Assembly: GCF_014194975.1 (NCBI RefSeq)
Contig: NZ_JACIAY010000002.1
Span: 558,001-622,000, forward strand
Direction: 5' to 3'
DNA length: 64,000 nucleotides
Origin: Sphingomonas sp. BK580
GTDB lineage: Bacteria; Pseudomonadota; Alphaproteobacteria; Sphingomonadales; Sphingomonadaceae
Both the position numbers and the translations under genes were made by a program. Below, one piece after another: positions 7,972 through 17,581 of the stretch; within the stretch, counting starts at the first letter, position 1; every line of letters starts with the position of its first letter. The notes under the pieces were generated by a model. The model was not told the origin of the DNA. It saw only the letters and a program-made list of their open reading frames with translations, and searched no databases.

Positions 7972-9153
7972 GTGAGCGGGGCAGCGCCGCGCCTGTCGGG
8001 CACCAATCTCGAGCGCGCCGCCGATCACAACCAGCGGGTGACCCTCCACGCGATCCGGGTCGGCGGCTCGCTGACCCGAGTGGAACTCGCGCAGATCACC
8101 GGGCTGACCGGGCCGGCGATCGCCAACATCACGCGGCGCCTGCTGCAGGACGGGCTGATCCAGGAGGCCGGGCAGCGTCGCGGCGGGCGCGGCCAGCCGC
8201 CGACCAAGCTCGAGGTCAGGCGCGATGCCTGCTACTCGATCGGCGTCAACGTCGATCGTGACCATATCACGCTCGTGCTGGTCGATTTCGCCGGCGAGAC
8301 GCTGGCGCGGCGGTCGGAGGAAGTCGACTTCGCGCTGCCCGACGACGTGCGCGCCTTCTATCGCCGCTCGATCAAGCCGATGCTGCGCGGTGCCGGGGTC
8401 GATCCGGCCAAATTGGTCGGGCTCGGCGTGGCGGTGCCCGACGATCTCGGCTCGGTCGACCTGCCCGGTCGTCCCGCGACCTATGACGCGTGGGAGCGGG
8501 TCGATATGCCGGCGCTGTTCGCCGAGCCGCTGGCGCTGCCGGTGTTCGTGGAGAATGACGCCGCCGCGGCGGCGACCGGCGAGATGCAGCTCGGGCGCGG
8601 GCAGCGGCTCAGCAACTTCTTCTATATCCTGATCTCCTCGGGGCTCGGCGGGGGCGTGGTGAGCGACGGCGTCTACGCCCGCGGCGCACACGGGCGCAGC
8701 GGCGAGCTCGGCTTCATGCTCGCGGCGGGAGAGGACGGCGCGCGCGAGCAGGTGCAGAAACTCGTCTCGCGCTCGGGGCTGCAGGAGCATCTCGCGCGCG
8801 ACGGTTTCGCCATCGCCGCCGCGCTCGCGCCGGACGCGAGCGAGGCCGCGCGCGCGAGCGTCGACGCCTGGCTCGACCGCGCCGCGCGGCGGCTGTGCAC
8901 CCCGCTCGACGCGATCAGCTGCCTCATCGACCCGGCCGCGGTGCTGATCGGCGGGCGACTGCCCGCGACGCTGGTCGAGTCGCTGGCGGCGCGGGTCAAC
9001 GCGCTGCTCGGCGCGGTCACCAACGCGCCGGCGGTGGCGCCGGTGGAGCGCGCCGCGCTGTCGGAGGACGCGCCGGCGGTGGGCGCGGCGATCCTGCCGT
9101 TCAGCCACTTCCTCCTGCCGAAGCCCGGCGCGCTGTGGAAGGCGGTCGACTGA
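7972..9153 (+). CDS. ROK family transcriptional regulator (NagC/XylR type)
   Basis: The 393-residue protein has an N-terminal winged helix-turn-helix (residues ~34-68, SLTRVELAQITGLTGPAIAN region) followed by a ROK sugar-binding domain. ROK repressors of this type bind DNA without the inducing sugar and release it on binding. Its position between a divergent kinase-mannosidase operon and a receptor-mannosidase operon makes it the likely local regulator. The start is taken as GTG 7972 because no better in-frame ATG is present; the upstream ribosome-binding site is weak. The inducer (mannose, a mannobiose or a phosphate) is unknown. Confidence 0.85.
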   Translation: MSGAAPRLSGTNLERAADHNQRVTLHAIRVGGSLTRVELAQITGLTGPAIANITRRLLQDGLIQEAGQRRGGRGQPPTKLEVRRDACYSIGVNVDRDHITLVLVDFAGETLARRSEEVDFALPDDVRAFYRRSIKPMLRGAGVDPAKLVGLGVAVPDDLGSVDLPGRPATYDAWERVDMPALFAEPLALPVFVENDAAAAATGEMQLGRGQRLSNFFYILISSGLGGGVVSDGVYARGAHGRSGELGFMLAAGEDGAREQVQKLVSRSGLQEHLARDGFAIAAALAPDASEAARASVDAWLDRAARRLCTPLDAISCLIDPAAVLIGGRLPATLVESLAARVNALLGAVTNAPAVAPVERAALSEDAPAVGAAILPFSHFLLPKPGALWKAVD

Positions 9154-9212
9154 GGCCACGCTTGAAACAGCCTGTTCGCAAAGGTTTGCGCGAACGTTCC
9201 CAACCCTTCCAT

Positions 9213-9244
9213 TTGACAATTTGCTTTTGCTATTGTCAGATAAT
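9213..9244 (+). promoter_or_regulatory. Promoter/operator region of the TonB receptor operon
   Basis: TGACAAT (9214-9220) and ATTGTCA (9232-9238) are perfect inverted arms 11 bases apart. The left arm overlaps a TTGACA -35-like box (9213-9218), and CAATTTG at 9217-9223 repeats the element seen at the other two promoters of the locus. The -10 is ambiguous: GATAAT at 9239 gives a 20-base spacer, and TGCTATTGT could be an extended -10. The long leader to the start at 9359 is otherwise empty. Confidence 0.5.
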
Positions 9245-9358
9245 GATCGAGATCACCGCTCGGCATGAGGGGTGCGGCGCGCCGCGGCGCGCGGGTGGCG
9301 GTCGGTCGAGGGACGCGGCGGGGCAACGAATCCCGCCGCGATGAGGAGGGATGGAGAT

Positions 9359-12300
9359 ATGCGAGGTTTCACCACTCAAGCCCGGTCGCGCGCGCCGCTG
9401 CGCCGCCGGATGCCGCTGCTGCTGGCAGGCGTGAGCCTGGCCGCGGGGATCGTCGGCGGCGCGCAGGCGCAGCAGACCAGCCCCTCGACCGCCGCCGGCG
9501 CGCAGGCCGAGCAGGCCGACAAGGCGCCCGACCAGACGACCGTCCCGGCGCCGTCGAGCAACACCGGCGAGGTCTCCGCGCCCGCCGCCAACAGCACGCT
9601 CGACAGCCCCGGCCAGCTCCAGGCCGACGCCGCCGACTCCGCCGCTGACTCGGGTGCCGCGGGCGGCGGCGACATCGTCGTCACCGGCTATCGCCGCTCG
9701 ATCGAGCAGAGCCTCAGCCGCAAGCGCGAGGCCAACGCCTTCGTCGACGTGATCACCGCGGAGGACGTCGGCAAGTTCCCCGACAAGAACGTCGCCGACT
9801 CGCTCCAGCGCGTCCCCGGCGTGATCATCGACCGCGACGGCGGCGAGGGCAGCCGCGTCAGCATCCGCGGCCTCGGCGCCGACCTGACGCTGACCGAGCT
9901 CAACGGCAATTTCATCGCCGGCGCGGACAGCGACAATCCGTCGCGGTCCTTCAACTACTTGCTGCTGCCGTCGACGCTGATCGGCAGCGTCGAGGTGTTC
10001 AAATCCTCCGAGGCGCGGCTTGACGAGGGCGGCGTCGGCGGCGTGATCATTAACCACACGCGCGTGCCGTTCGACCTTGAGCCGTGGTCGGGCACGGTCT
10101 CAGCCGAAGGCACCTACGCCGACGTGACGAAGAAGACCGAGCCGAACGTCTCGGGGCTGTTGTCGTGGCACAACGAGAACAAGACGCTCGGCTTTCTCGT
10201 CGGCGCGACGTACCAGGAGCGCACCAACCGCACGCTCCGCGCCAACGCCGACAGCTATCACTGGTGGACCAACGACCGGACGAAGACGCCCGCGGTCGAC
10301 GTCAACGGCAATCCCTACGCGAACGATTCGGCGATCGACTATTGGAACGACGGTGACGGCGGCGGGCAGCAGACGCTGGGTGGTCAGACCTTCGACGGCT
10401 ATTGGGCGCCGCAGTCGGTCAGCGAGACGATCGAGGACCAGAAGCGCAAGCGCCTCGGCATCCAGGCGACGATGCAGGCCAAGCCGTTCGACAATCTCGA
10501 GATCACCGCCAACTACTTCCGCTTTCAACTCGACGGCGACTATACCAGCAGCACGATCAAGATCCCCGAATGGGGCTATGGCAAGTTCTTCACCGGCGGC
10601 ACGCTCGACAAGAGCGGGACGATCCTGACGAGCGCGACCTTCCAGGTACCGCCGGAGGGCACTCTCTGCCGAGCGGTCACGCAGGACAACAGAACTCCCT
10701 GCACCATGGAGACTCCTGCGCCGCAGGACACGCTGGTGCGCGAGCGCAGCGTGTCGAACACCTATGACGTTCATGCAAAATGGAACGTCGATCACCTCAA
10801 CGTCGATGTCGTCTTCGGCAAGACGCGCGCGACGGGTGGTCCATCGTTCCAGTTCTATGCTCAGGCCAAGCCGCGCAATGGCACCGTCAATGGCAACAGC
10901 CTGAGCGCGTGGAACTACACCAAGCAGTCGATCGCTATGAACTTCTCGCCCGACATCATCCAGAACATGCTCAACGGCGTGGCGCAGATCGATCTCGGAT
11001 CGACCGGATCGGGCTTCACCAACAGCTCGATCTCGCAGCGTTACGCGCAAGTCGACGTGACCCGCAGCTTCGACTCGCCCTTCCTCGCCTCGATCCAGGC
11101 GGGTGCCAAGTGGCGTGACGGTCGGGTTCATCGTGAGACCGGCCGCTTCGAATGGTATTCTGACGCCGCCAATACGCTGCGCTTCCAGGACACGGCCGGC
11201 GGGGCGCTCGCGCTCCCCGAGATCTTCTATCCCAACTCTCTCGGCAACATCGCCGGCGGTTTCGAGACGAGTGCTTTCCCCGCGATCAACATCGCCAACT
11301 ACATCGATTACCTGAACCGAACGTATAGCGGTCCGGTGCGCGTTCCGGAGCCGCAGAACGTCTACGACATCGAAGAGAAGATCTGGGCAGGTTACGCGCA
11401 AGCGAACTTCAAGACCGAGACGGTACGAGGCAACATCGGCCTCCGCGTCGTAAATACGAAGCAGAGCGGCGTTTCGACCGACGCATTGATCTATGAGAAC
11501 GAATATTGCCGGAACGGCCCCGGCGGCGCCTTCGATCCGAACAAGCCCGTCGGTGCGGATGGCAATTGCGACGTCATTCCCGAGAATCAACGGCAGCTGC
11601 GTGTCTTCAGTCAGAATTCGGAGACGAAGAGCTACACCGATTTCCTGCCCAGCTTCAACATTTCCTGGGAGGTGATCCCCAACCTGCTGCTCCGCGCGGC
11701 AGCGTCCAAGGTGATCAGCCGCCCAGGCTACAATGATCTCGCCGCGGCGCGGTCGCTGACCTTCAATTCGGACGCTTTCACCTTCGATCGCGCGGAGTTT
11801 GGCGCATTGCCGGGCTGGTTCGGCAGCGGCGGTAACTTCAACCTGAAGCCGTTCAATGCCTGGCAGTATGACGCCGGCGCGGAATGGTATTTCCATCCCG
11901 GCTCGGTCGTCGGTTTCACGCTGTTCCGTAAGGACGTGAAGGACTTCGTCGTGCCCGTCGTGATCGATCTCCCGCAGGAGGTCGCGGGCGAGACCGTGAC
12001 GGTGCAGCAATATTCGACTCAGGCAAACGGTTCGAGCGCGGTGTCGCAGGGCGTCGAGGTCTATGCGCAGCACACGCTTGATTTCGGCCTCGGCGCTCAG
12101 GTGAACTTCACGTATAACGACACGTCGACCGCCGATGTCTCGCTCAACGGCGTCAAGCTCGGCACGTCGGAGTTGGTCAACAGCGCCAAGACGCAGCTGA
12201 ATGCCTCCGTGTTCTACGAGCACGGCCCTGTGCTGCTGCGTGCCTCATACAACCGGCGCGGTGAGGTCGTGCGCGGGCTGCTGTCCGGCATCAACGCCTA

Positions 12301-12493
12301 TGACGACCCCTATGAGCAGGTCGATCTGAACGCGGCGTTCGACGTGATGCAGAACGTCCAGATCACCGCCTCGGTGATCAACCTCACCAAGTCGGAGCAG
12401 CGCCGCCATCTCGGCAACGACACCAAGGACCGCTTCGTCTCGAACGAATATGCCGGCCGCCGCGTCTATCTCGGCGCCGCCTTCAAGTTCTGA
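9359..12493 (+). CDS. TonB-dependent receptor for alpha-mannan oligosaccharides (inferred substrate)
   Basis: The 1044-residue outer-membrane protein has a signal peptide (residues ~1-37), a long Ala/Ser/Gln-rich linker to residue ~103, a TonB-box-like DIVVTGYR, a plug domain (VITAEDVGKFPDKNVADSL, RVSIRGLG) and a beta-barrel ending in phenylalanine. It resembles the TonB-Xanth-Caul receptor group that imports oligosaccharides. No N-terminal signalling (STN) domain is seen. ATG 9359 was chosen because GGAGGG lies 8 bases upstream and the signal peptide starts there; earlier in-frame starts add a non-hydrophobic extension. Only 29 bases separate it from GH92-2. The segment from about 10.7 to 11.9 kb looks less GC-rich than its flanks. 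The substrate is inferred from four nearby GH92 genes. Confidence 0.9.
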   Translation: MRGFTTQARSRAPLRRRMPLLLAGVSLAAGIVGGAQAQQTSPSTAAGAQAEQADKAPDQTTVPAPSSNTGEVSAPAANSTLDSPGQLQADAADSAADSGAAGGGDIVVTGYRRSIEQSLSRKREANAFVDVITAEDVGKFPDKNVADSLQRVPGVIIDRDGGEGSRVSIRGLGADLTLTELNGNFIAGADSDNPSRSFNYLLLPSTLIGSVEVFKSSEARLDEGGVGGVIINHTRVPFDLEPWSGTVSAEGTYADVTKKTEPNVSGLLSWHNENKTLGFLVGATYQERTNRTLRANADSYHWWTNDRTKTPAVDVNGNPYANDSAIDYWNDGDGGGQQTLGGQTFDGYWAPQSVSETIEDQKRKRLGIQATMQAKPFDNLEITANYFRFQLDGDYTSSTIKIPEWGYGKFFTGGTLDKSGTILTSATFQVPPEGTLCRAVTQDNRTPCTMETPAPQDTLVRERSVSNTYDVHAKWNVDHLNVDVVFGKTRATGGPSFQFYAQAKPRNGTVNGNSLSAWNYTKQSIAMNFSPDIIQNMLNGVAQIDLGSTGSGFTNSSISQRYAQVDVTRSFDSPFLASIQAGAKWRDGRVHRETGRFEWYSDAANTLRFQDTAGGALALPEIFYPNSLGNIAGGFETSAFPAINIANYIDYLNRTYSGPVRVPEPQNVYDIEEKIWAGYAQANFKTETVRGNIGLRVVNTKQSGVSTDALIYENEYCRNGPGGAFDPNKPVGADGNCDVIPENQRQLRVFSQNSETKSYTDFLPSFNISWEVIPNLLLRAAASKVISRPGYNDLAAARSLTFNSDAFTFDRAEFGALPGWFGSGGNFNLKPFNAWQYDAGAEWYFHPGSVVGFTLFRKDVKDFVVPVVIDLPQEVAGETVTVQQYSTQANGSSAVSQGVEVYAQHTLDFGLGAQVNFTYNDTSTADVSLNGVKLGTSELVNSAKTQLNASVFYEHGPVLLRASYNRRGEVVRGLLSGINAYDDPYEQVDLNAAFDVMQNVQITASVINLTKSEQRRHLGNDTKDRFVSNEYAGRRVYLGAAFKF

Positions 12494-12522
12494 TCACATT
12501 TGACGTCTCAGGGAGAGTGAAC

Positions 12523-14871
12523 ATGGCAAGCGCGCAGCGCCGGGGCATCATCGCGGCGCTGTGCGCCTCCGCCATGATCCTCTCCCCCGCGGCGACGGTG
12601 GCGCAGGACGCGCCGCCGGCGTCGGTCGACCTCGTCAACCCGCTGATGGGGACGGACAGCAGCTACGAGCTGTCCTACGGCAACACCTATCCCGCGATCG
12701 CGGTGCCGTTCGGGATGAACGCCTGGACGCCCGTCACCGGCAAGATGGGGAACGGCTGGGGCTACACGTACAGCGCCCACAAGATCAACGGGTTCAAGCA
12801 GACGCACCAGCCGAGCCCGTGGATGAACGACTATGCCGCCTTCGCGCTGCTGCCGATGACCGGGGCGGTGAAGGCGAAGGAGGAGGAGCGTGCCTCCTGG
12901 TTCAGCCACAAGGCGGAGGAGAGCCGCGCCTGGGGCTACAAGGTCTATCTCGCCGACTATGACGTCACCACCGAGATCGTGCCGACCGCGCGGGCCGCGC
13001 ACTTCCGCTTTACCTTCCCCGAGACCAAGGACGCGCACGTCCTGCTCGACGGCTATGCCGGCGGCTCGATGGTCTCGGTCGACCCGGCGCGGCGCCGCAT
13101 CACCGGCTATGTCAGCAACAACCACGGCGGCGTGCCGGCGAACTTCCGAAACTGGTTCGTGGTCGAGTTCGACAAGCCCTTCACCGTCAGCCAGACCTTC
13201 GACGGCCAAGGCACGCTGACCGCGGGCCGCCGCGCCGAGGGCGATCACGTCGGCGCGGTGATCAGCTTCGCGACCAAGAAGGGCGAGCAGGTCGGCGCGC
13301 GCGTCGCCTCGTCGTTCATCAGCGCCGAGCAGGCGCAGCGCAACCTCGACGGCGAGATCGGCCGCGACACGTTCGACCAGACCAGGGCCAAGGCGCGCGC
13401 CGCCTGGTCGGCCGAGCTCGACCGCATCAAGGTCGACGACCCCGATCTCGACAACCGCCGCACCTTCTACTCGGCGCTGTGGCGCATGCTGCAGTTCCCG
13501 CGCGAGTTCCACGAGCGCGGCGCGGACGGCCGGCTGATCCACTACAGCCCGTACGACGGCAAGGTCCACGACGGTCCGCTCTACACCGACAACGGCTTCT
13601 GGGACACGTGGCGCGCGGTCTTCCCCTTCTTCGCGCTGATGTATCCCGAGCGCGACGGCGAGATCATGCAGGGGCTGGTCAACACCTACAAGGAATCGGG
13701 CTGGCTGCCGGAATGGGCCAGCCCCGGGCACCGCAGCGTGATGATCGGGTCGAACTCGGCCAATCTGATCGCCGACGCCTATCTCCACGGCGTCCGCGGC
13801 TTCGACGCGAACACGCTCTACGAGGCGATGGTCAAGAACGCGACCACCTCCGAGGGGCGGCCGCGCGACAAGAGCGGCAAGGTGCTCAGCGCCGTGGGGC
13901 GCGAGGGCGTCGAGCTCTACAACCAGCTCGGCTACGTCCCCTATGACGTCGGCATCAACGAGAATGCCGCGCGCACGCTCGAATATGCCACCGCCGACTT
14001 CTCGCTGTCGCGCATGGCGGCGGCGCTCGGCAAGACCGACGACGCGAGGAAATACGCCGAGCACGCGCAGAACTACCGCAAGCTGTTCGACCCGCAGAGC
14101 GGCTGGATGCGCGGCCGCAACAGGGACGGCAGCTGGTCGGCCGCGTTCAGCCCGTACAAATGGGGCGACGCCTTCACCGAGGGCAACTCGGTCCACTACA
14201 GCTGGTCGGTGATGCAGGACGTGCAGGGCCTGATCGACCTGATGGGCGGCGACCAGAAGTTCGTGGCGCGGCTCGATTCGGTGTTCTCGACCCCGCCGAT
14301 CTTCGACGACAGCTATTACGGGCAGGTGATCCACGAGATCCGCGAGATGCAGATCGTCGACATGGGCCAGTACGCGCACGGCAACCAGCCGATCCAGCAC
14401 ATGATCTACCTGTACGACTGGGCCGGCGCGCCGTGGAAGGCGCAGTATCACGCGCGCGAGGTGATGCGGAAACTCTACTCCGCCGCGCCCGACGGCTATC
14501 CCGGCGACGAGGACAACGGCCAGACCTCGGCCTGGTACGTCTTCTCCGCGCTCGGCTTCTATCCCGTCACGCCGACGGTGGGGCAATATGCCATCGGCAG
14601 CCCGCTGTTCCGCCGCACCAGCGTCACCATGCCCGGCGGCAAGGTGCTAACGATCGAGGCCGAGAACAACAGCCGCGACAACGTCTACATCCAGTCGGCG
14701 ACGCTCAACGGCACGCCCTACGCCAGGCCGTGGCTGTCGCGCGAGGCGCTCCAGGCCGGCGGCACGCTGCGCTTCGTGATGGGGCCGACGCCGAACAAGC
14801 GATGGGGCACCGCCACGGCGGACCGTCCCTTCTCCATGAGTGCGCCCGGCGGGGCGCACAGCGGCGGATGA
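12523..14871 (+). CDS. GH92 family glycosidase (GH92-2) with Gln at the catalytic-acid position
   Basis: The 782-residue exported protein starts at ATG 12523 with GGGAGA 6 bases upstream, preferred over GTG 12517. A signal peptide ends near residue 30 (VAQDA). The GH92 N-terminal domain begins at VDLVNPLMGTDS and the catalytic half contains GDEDNGQTSAW. In the acid motif GQYAHGNQP the usual glutamate is glutamine (Q622). As I recall it, a characterised Cellulosimicrobium GH92 that hydrolyses mannose-1-phosphate-6-mannose also has glutamine here, because a phosphate leaving group needs no acid. This enzyme may therefore remove mannosyl-phosphate caps. It is probably co-transcribed with the TonB receptor and GH92-3. 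Family assignment is firm; the substrate is inferred. Confidence 0.88.
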   Translation: MASAQRRGIIAALCASAMILSPAATVAQDAPPASVDLVNPLMGTDSSYELSYGNTYPAIAVPFGMNAWTPVTGKMGNGWGYTYSAHKINGFKQTHQPSPWMNDYAAFALLPMTGAVKAKEEERASWFSHKAEESRAWGYKVYLADYDVTTEIVPTARAAHFRFTFPETKDAHVLLDGYAGGSMVSVDPARRRITGYVSNNHGGVPANFRNWFVVEFDKPFTVSQTFDGQGTLTAGRRAEGDHVGAVISFATKKGEQVGARVASSFISAEQAQRNLDGEIGRDTFDQTRAKARAAWSAELDRIKVDDPDLDNRRTFYSALWRMLQFPREFHERGADGRLIHYSPYDGKVHDGPLYTDNGFWDTWRAVFPFFALMYPERDGEIMQGLVNTYKESGWLPEWASPGHRSVMIGSNSANLIADAYLHGVRGFDANTLYEAMVKNATTSEGRPRDKSGKVLSAVGREGVELYNQLGYVPYDVGINENAARTLEYATADFSLSRMAAALGKTDDARKYAEHAQNYRKLFDPQSGWMRGRNRDGSWSAAFSPYKWGDAFTEGNSVHYSWSVMQDVQGLIDLMGGDQKFVARLDSVFSTPPIFDDSYYGQVIHEIREMQIVDMGQYAHGNQPIQHMIYLYDWAGAPWKAQYHAREVMRKLYSAAPDGYPGDEDNGQTSAWYVFSALGFYPVTPTVGQYAIGSPLFRRTSVTMPGGKVLTIEAENNSRDNVYIQSATLNGTPYARPWLSREALQAGGTLRFVMGPTPNKRWGTATADRPFSMSAPGGAHSGG

Positions 14872-14932
14872 GCCCGCATGAGGCCGTCGCGCGGAACCGC
14901 GCCGCTCCGACCGATCTGACGAAGGACCCGAG

Positions 14933-17263
14933 ATGACCACCACCCGCCGCGAGGCGCTCGCCTCCGCCGCCGCGCTCGGCCTGGCCGGCGCGCTCCCCGC
15001 CGCCGCGCGCGCGCAGGGCGGCGTGGCGCCCGCCGCCGCCGCGCCCGACCTGTTCATCGGCACCGGCGGCCACGGCCACACCTTCCCCGGGCCGACCATG
15101 CCCCACGGCATGGTCCAGCTCGGCCCCGACACCGACAACACGCGCTGGGACTCCTGCTCGGGCTACCACCGCACCGACACGTCGATCATGGGCTTCAGCC
15201 ACACGCATCTGTCGGGCACGGGCATCGGCGACATGCTCGACGTGCTGGTGGTGCCGACGCGCGGGCCGGTCCAGCTCCAGCCCGGACCGCTCAGCGACCC
15301 CGACCAGGGCTATCGCCAGCGCTTCTCCGACGAGCATGCCGAGCCGGGCTATTATCGCGTCCGGCTCGAGAGCGGCGTCCTGTCCGAGCTGACCGTCACC
15401 GACCGCACCGGCTGGCATCGCCACAGCTTCCCCGACGGCCCCGCGCACATCCTCGTCGACTTCGCGCACATGGTCCTCGACGTGTGGGACAAGGGCGTAC
15501 TGGTCGACGAGGCGTCGCTCCAGCTCGATGCCGACGGGCTGCTCACCGGCAGCCGCCGCGTCCACCGCTGGGCGAAGGGGCGGCGCATCCACTTCGCGAT
15601 GCGGCTCTCGCGCCAGCCCGACCGGGTCCAGTTCTACGGCGACGACGACCGGCCGCTGCCCGCCGGCGCGCGCGCGGCCGCCGGTGCCAAGCTCAAGGTC
15701 GCGCTGTTCTACGACCAGGCGGGCGGCGCCCCGATCCTGATCAAGACCGGCATCTCCGCGGTCGACGTCGCCGGCGCCAGGCAGGCGCTGGCCGAGGAGG
15801 CGCCCGGCTGGGACTTCGACGCCACCGCCACTGCGGCGCGGCGGCGCTGGGCGCGCGAGCTCGACTCGATCAAGGTGGCGGGCGCCACCCCGGCCGAGCG
15901 CACGATCATGGCGAGCGGGCTGTACCATTGCCTCGTCGGGCCGACGCTCTTCACCGACCGCGACGGCCGCTACGTCGGGCTCGACCGCCAGGTCCATAGC
16001 GTCCCCGCGGGCGAGGCGGCGTACAGCGCCTATTCGCTGTGGGACACGTATCGCGCGCTCCACCCTTTGCTGACGCTGGTGAAGCCCGAGCAGGCGGGGC
16101 TGCTGACGCGCGACCTCGTCCGGCAGACGGTCGAGAGCCCGTACGGGCCGCCGGTCTGGCCGCTCCAGGGGGTCGAGACGGGCACGATGATCGGCTGGCA
16201 CGCGGTGTCGGTGATGGCGGAGGCGTGCGCCAAGGGGATCAAGGCCGATTACGCCGCCGCCTGGCCCAACCTGCGGCGCCGCGCGTTCGACCGCGACTTC
16301 AAGGATTCGGACAGCTCGCTCGGGCGCGGCTGGTACATGGATCTCGGCTTCGTGCCGGCGGACAAGACGTGGGAGTCGGTCAGCCGCACGCAGGAATATG
16401 CCTATGACGACTGGGCCGCGGCGGTGATCGCCGAGGCCGCGGGCGCCACCGCCGACGCCGCCGCGCTGCGCCGGCGCGCGCGCAACTGGCGCAACGTGAT
16501 CGACCCGTCGATCGGCTTCGCGCGCCCGCGCTTCGCCGACGGCAGCTGGTGGAAGGACTATGACCCGATCCAGCTCGGCCACGCGCCCGAGAAGCAGCGC
16601 GACTATACCGAGGCCAACGGCTGGCAGGCGACCTTCCTCAACCAGCACGACAGCTACGGGATGATCGAGCATTTCGGCGGCGACGCCAAGTTCATCGCCA
16701 AGCTCGACGCGCTGTTCAGTGCGCCCTCGACGCTGCCCAAGAACGCGCCGCCCGATATCTCGGGGCTGGTCGGCCAGTATGCGCACGGCAACGAGCCCGA
16801 CCAGCACGTCGCCTATCTCTACGCCTTCGCGGGCGCGCCGTGGAAGACCCAGGCGATGGTGCGGCGGCTGTGCGACGAGATGTACAAGGCCGATACCGAC
16901 GGCGTGATCGGCAACGACGATTGCGGCCAGACCAGCGCCTGGTTCGTGCTGAGCTCGCTCGGCTTCTATCCCGTCGATCCGGTCAGCGCGGTGTATGTGT
17001 TCGGATCGCCGCTGTTCGACGCGGCCGAGCTGGACCTGGGCGGCGGGCGCCGGCTGCGCGTGCGCGCGATCGGCAACGCGCCCGACCGGCCCTATGTCCA
17101 GTCGGTGCGCTGGAACGGGAAGCCGTGGACGCGCAACTGGATCGCGCACCGCGACCTGGTGAAGGGCGGCACGCTCGAGTTCACCATGGGCGCCGCGCCG
17201 TCGCGCTTCGGCACCGCGCCGGCGGACCGGCCGCCGTCGTTCGGGCGCATGGCGCGCGGGTGA
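14933..17263 (+). CDS. GH92 family alpha-mannosidase (GH92-3), canonical acid, Tat-exported
   Basis: The 776-residue protein opens with a twin-arginine signal (TTTRREALASAAALGL), cleaved near residue 27. The GH92 N-terminal domain starts at LFIGTGGHGHTFPGP. The catalytic region keeps GQYAHGNEPDQH (acid E621) and GNDDCGQTSAW (base-site aspartates), as in classical GH92 exo-alpha-mannosidases. GAAGGA lies 6 bases before the ATG. It follows GH92-2 by 61 bases and is probably the last gene of the receptor operon. Tat export contrasts with the Sec-like signals of the other three GH92 proteins. Confidence 0.9.
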   Translation: MTTTRREALASAAALGLAGALPAAARAQGGVAPAAAAPDLFIGTGGHGHTFPGPTMPHGMVQLGPDTDNTRWDSCSGYHRTDTSIMGFSHTHLSGTGIGDMLDVLVVPTRGPVQLQPGPLSDPDQGYRQRFSDEHAEPGYYRVRLESGVLSELTVTDRTGWHRHSFPDGPAHILVDFAHMVLDVWDKGVLVDEASLQLDADGLLTGSRRVHRWAKGRRIHFAMRLSRQPDRVQFYGDDDRPLPAGARAAAGAKLKVALFYDQAGGAPILIKTGISAVDVAGARQALAEEAPGWDFDATATAARRRWARELDSIKVAGATPAERTIMASGLYHCLVGPTLFTDRDGRYVGLDRQVHSVPAGEAAYSAYSLWDTYRALHPLLTLVKPEQAGLLTRDLVRQTVESPYGPPVWPLQGVETGTMIGWHAVSVMAEACAKGIKADYAAAWPNLRRRAFDRDFKDSDSSLGRGWYMDLGFVPADKTWESVSRTQEYAYDDWAAAVIAEAAGATADAAALRRRARNWRNVIDPSIGFARPRFADGSWWKDYDPIQLGHAPEKQRDYTEANGWQATFLNQHDSYGMIEHFGGDAKFIAKLDALFSAPSTLPKNAPPDISGLVGQYAHGNEPDQHVAYLYAFAGAPWKTQAMVRRLCDEMYKADTDGVIGNDDCGQTSAWFVLSSLGFYPVDPVSAVYVFGSPLFDAAELDLGGGRRLRVRAIGNAPDRPYVQSVRWNGKPWTRNWIAHRDLVKGGTLEFTMGAAPSRFGTAPADRPPSFGRMARG

Positions 17264-17290
17264 GCGTCAGGCCTCCTCGCTGACGGCGTG

Positions 17291-17308
17291 CCCCGGCGCA
17301 GGCCGGGG
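17291..17308. repeat. REP-like palindrome CCCCGGC-N4-GCCGGGG, copy 1
   Basis: Perfect 7-base arms around GCAG. First of four copies in about 310 bases. Confidence 0.75.
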
Positions 17309-17356
17309 CCCAGGTGGGTAGGTCGGCGTGAGAGTCCCCGCCGTTACGCAACTGGG

Positions 17357-17374
17357 CCCCGGCCTTCGCCGGGG
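17357..17374. repeat. REP-like palindrome CCCCGGC-N4-GCCGGGG, copy 2
   Basis: Perfect 7-base arms around CTTC. Flanking CTGGG and GAACAGG differ from those of copy 1. Confidence 0.75.
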
Positions 17375-17472
17375 AACAGGCTGGTGGCGGTCGATTGCCC
17401 CGCTCGTGGCCGTGTCGTGCTCCTCCGCACGCAGGAGTCCAGGGTGGCAAGCGTCGCCCTTCGTGGCCCTGG

Positions 17473-17492
17473 GTTCCTGCGTTCGCAGGAAC
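17473..17492. repeat. REP-like palindrome, GTTCC-type family
   Basis: GTTCCTGCG and CGCAGGAAC are perfect 9-base arms around TT, followed by ACGGGG. It has the same layout as 2765-2784. Confidence 0.75.
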
Positions 17493-17516
17493 ACGGGGGG
17501 TGCCCCAAACGCACCG

Positions 17517-17534
17517 CCCCGGCGCACGCCGGGG
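17517..17534. repeat. REP-like palindrome CCCCGGC-N4-GCCGGGG, copy 3
   Basis: Perfect 7-base arms around GCAC, followed by TCCAGG. Confidence 0.75.
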
Positions 17535-17581
17535 TCCAGGTGCGAAGATCCTCGCAGGAGCCGCGCGCGTCCCCGACTGGA

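Noticed and set aside
12508..14586. 692-codon open frame antisense to GH92-2
   Set aside because: It is an Arg/Ala/Val/His-rich mirror of a GC-rich gene, with no domain likeness; GH92-2 in the opposite frame is unmistakable.
14705..17149. 814-codon minus-strand open frame over GH92-3
   Set aside because: Antisense shadow of a clear GH92 gene.
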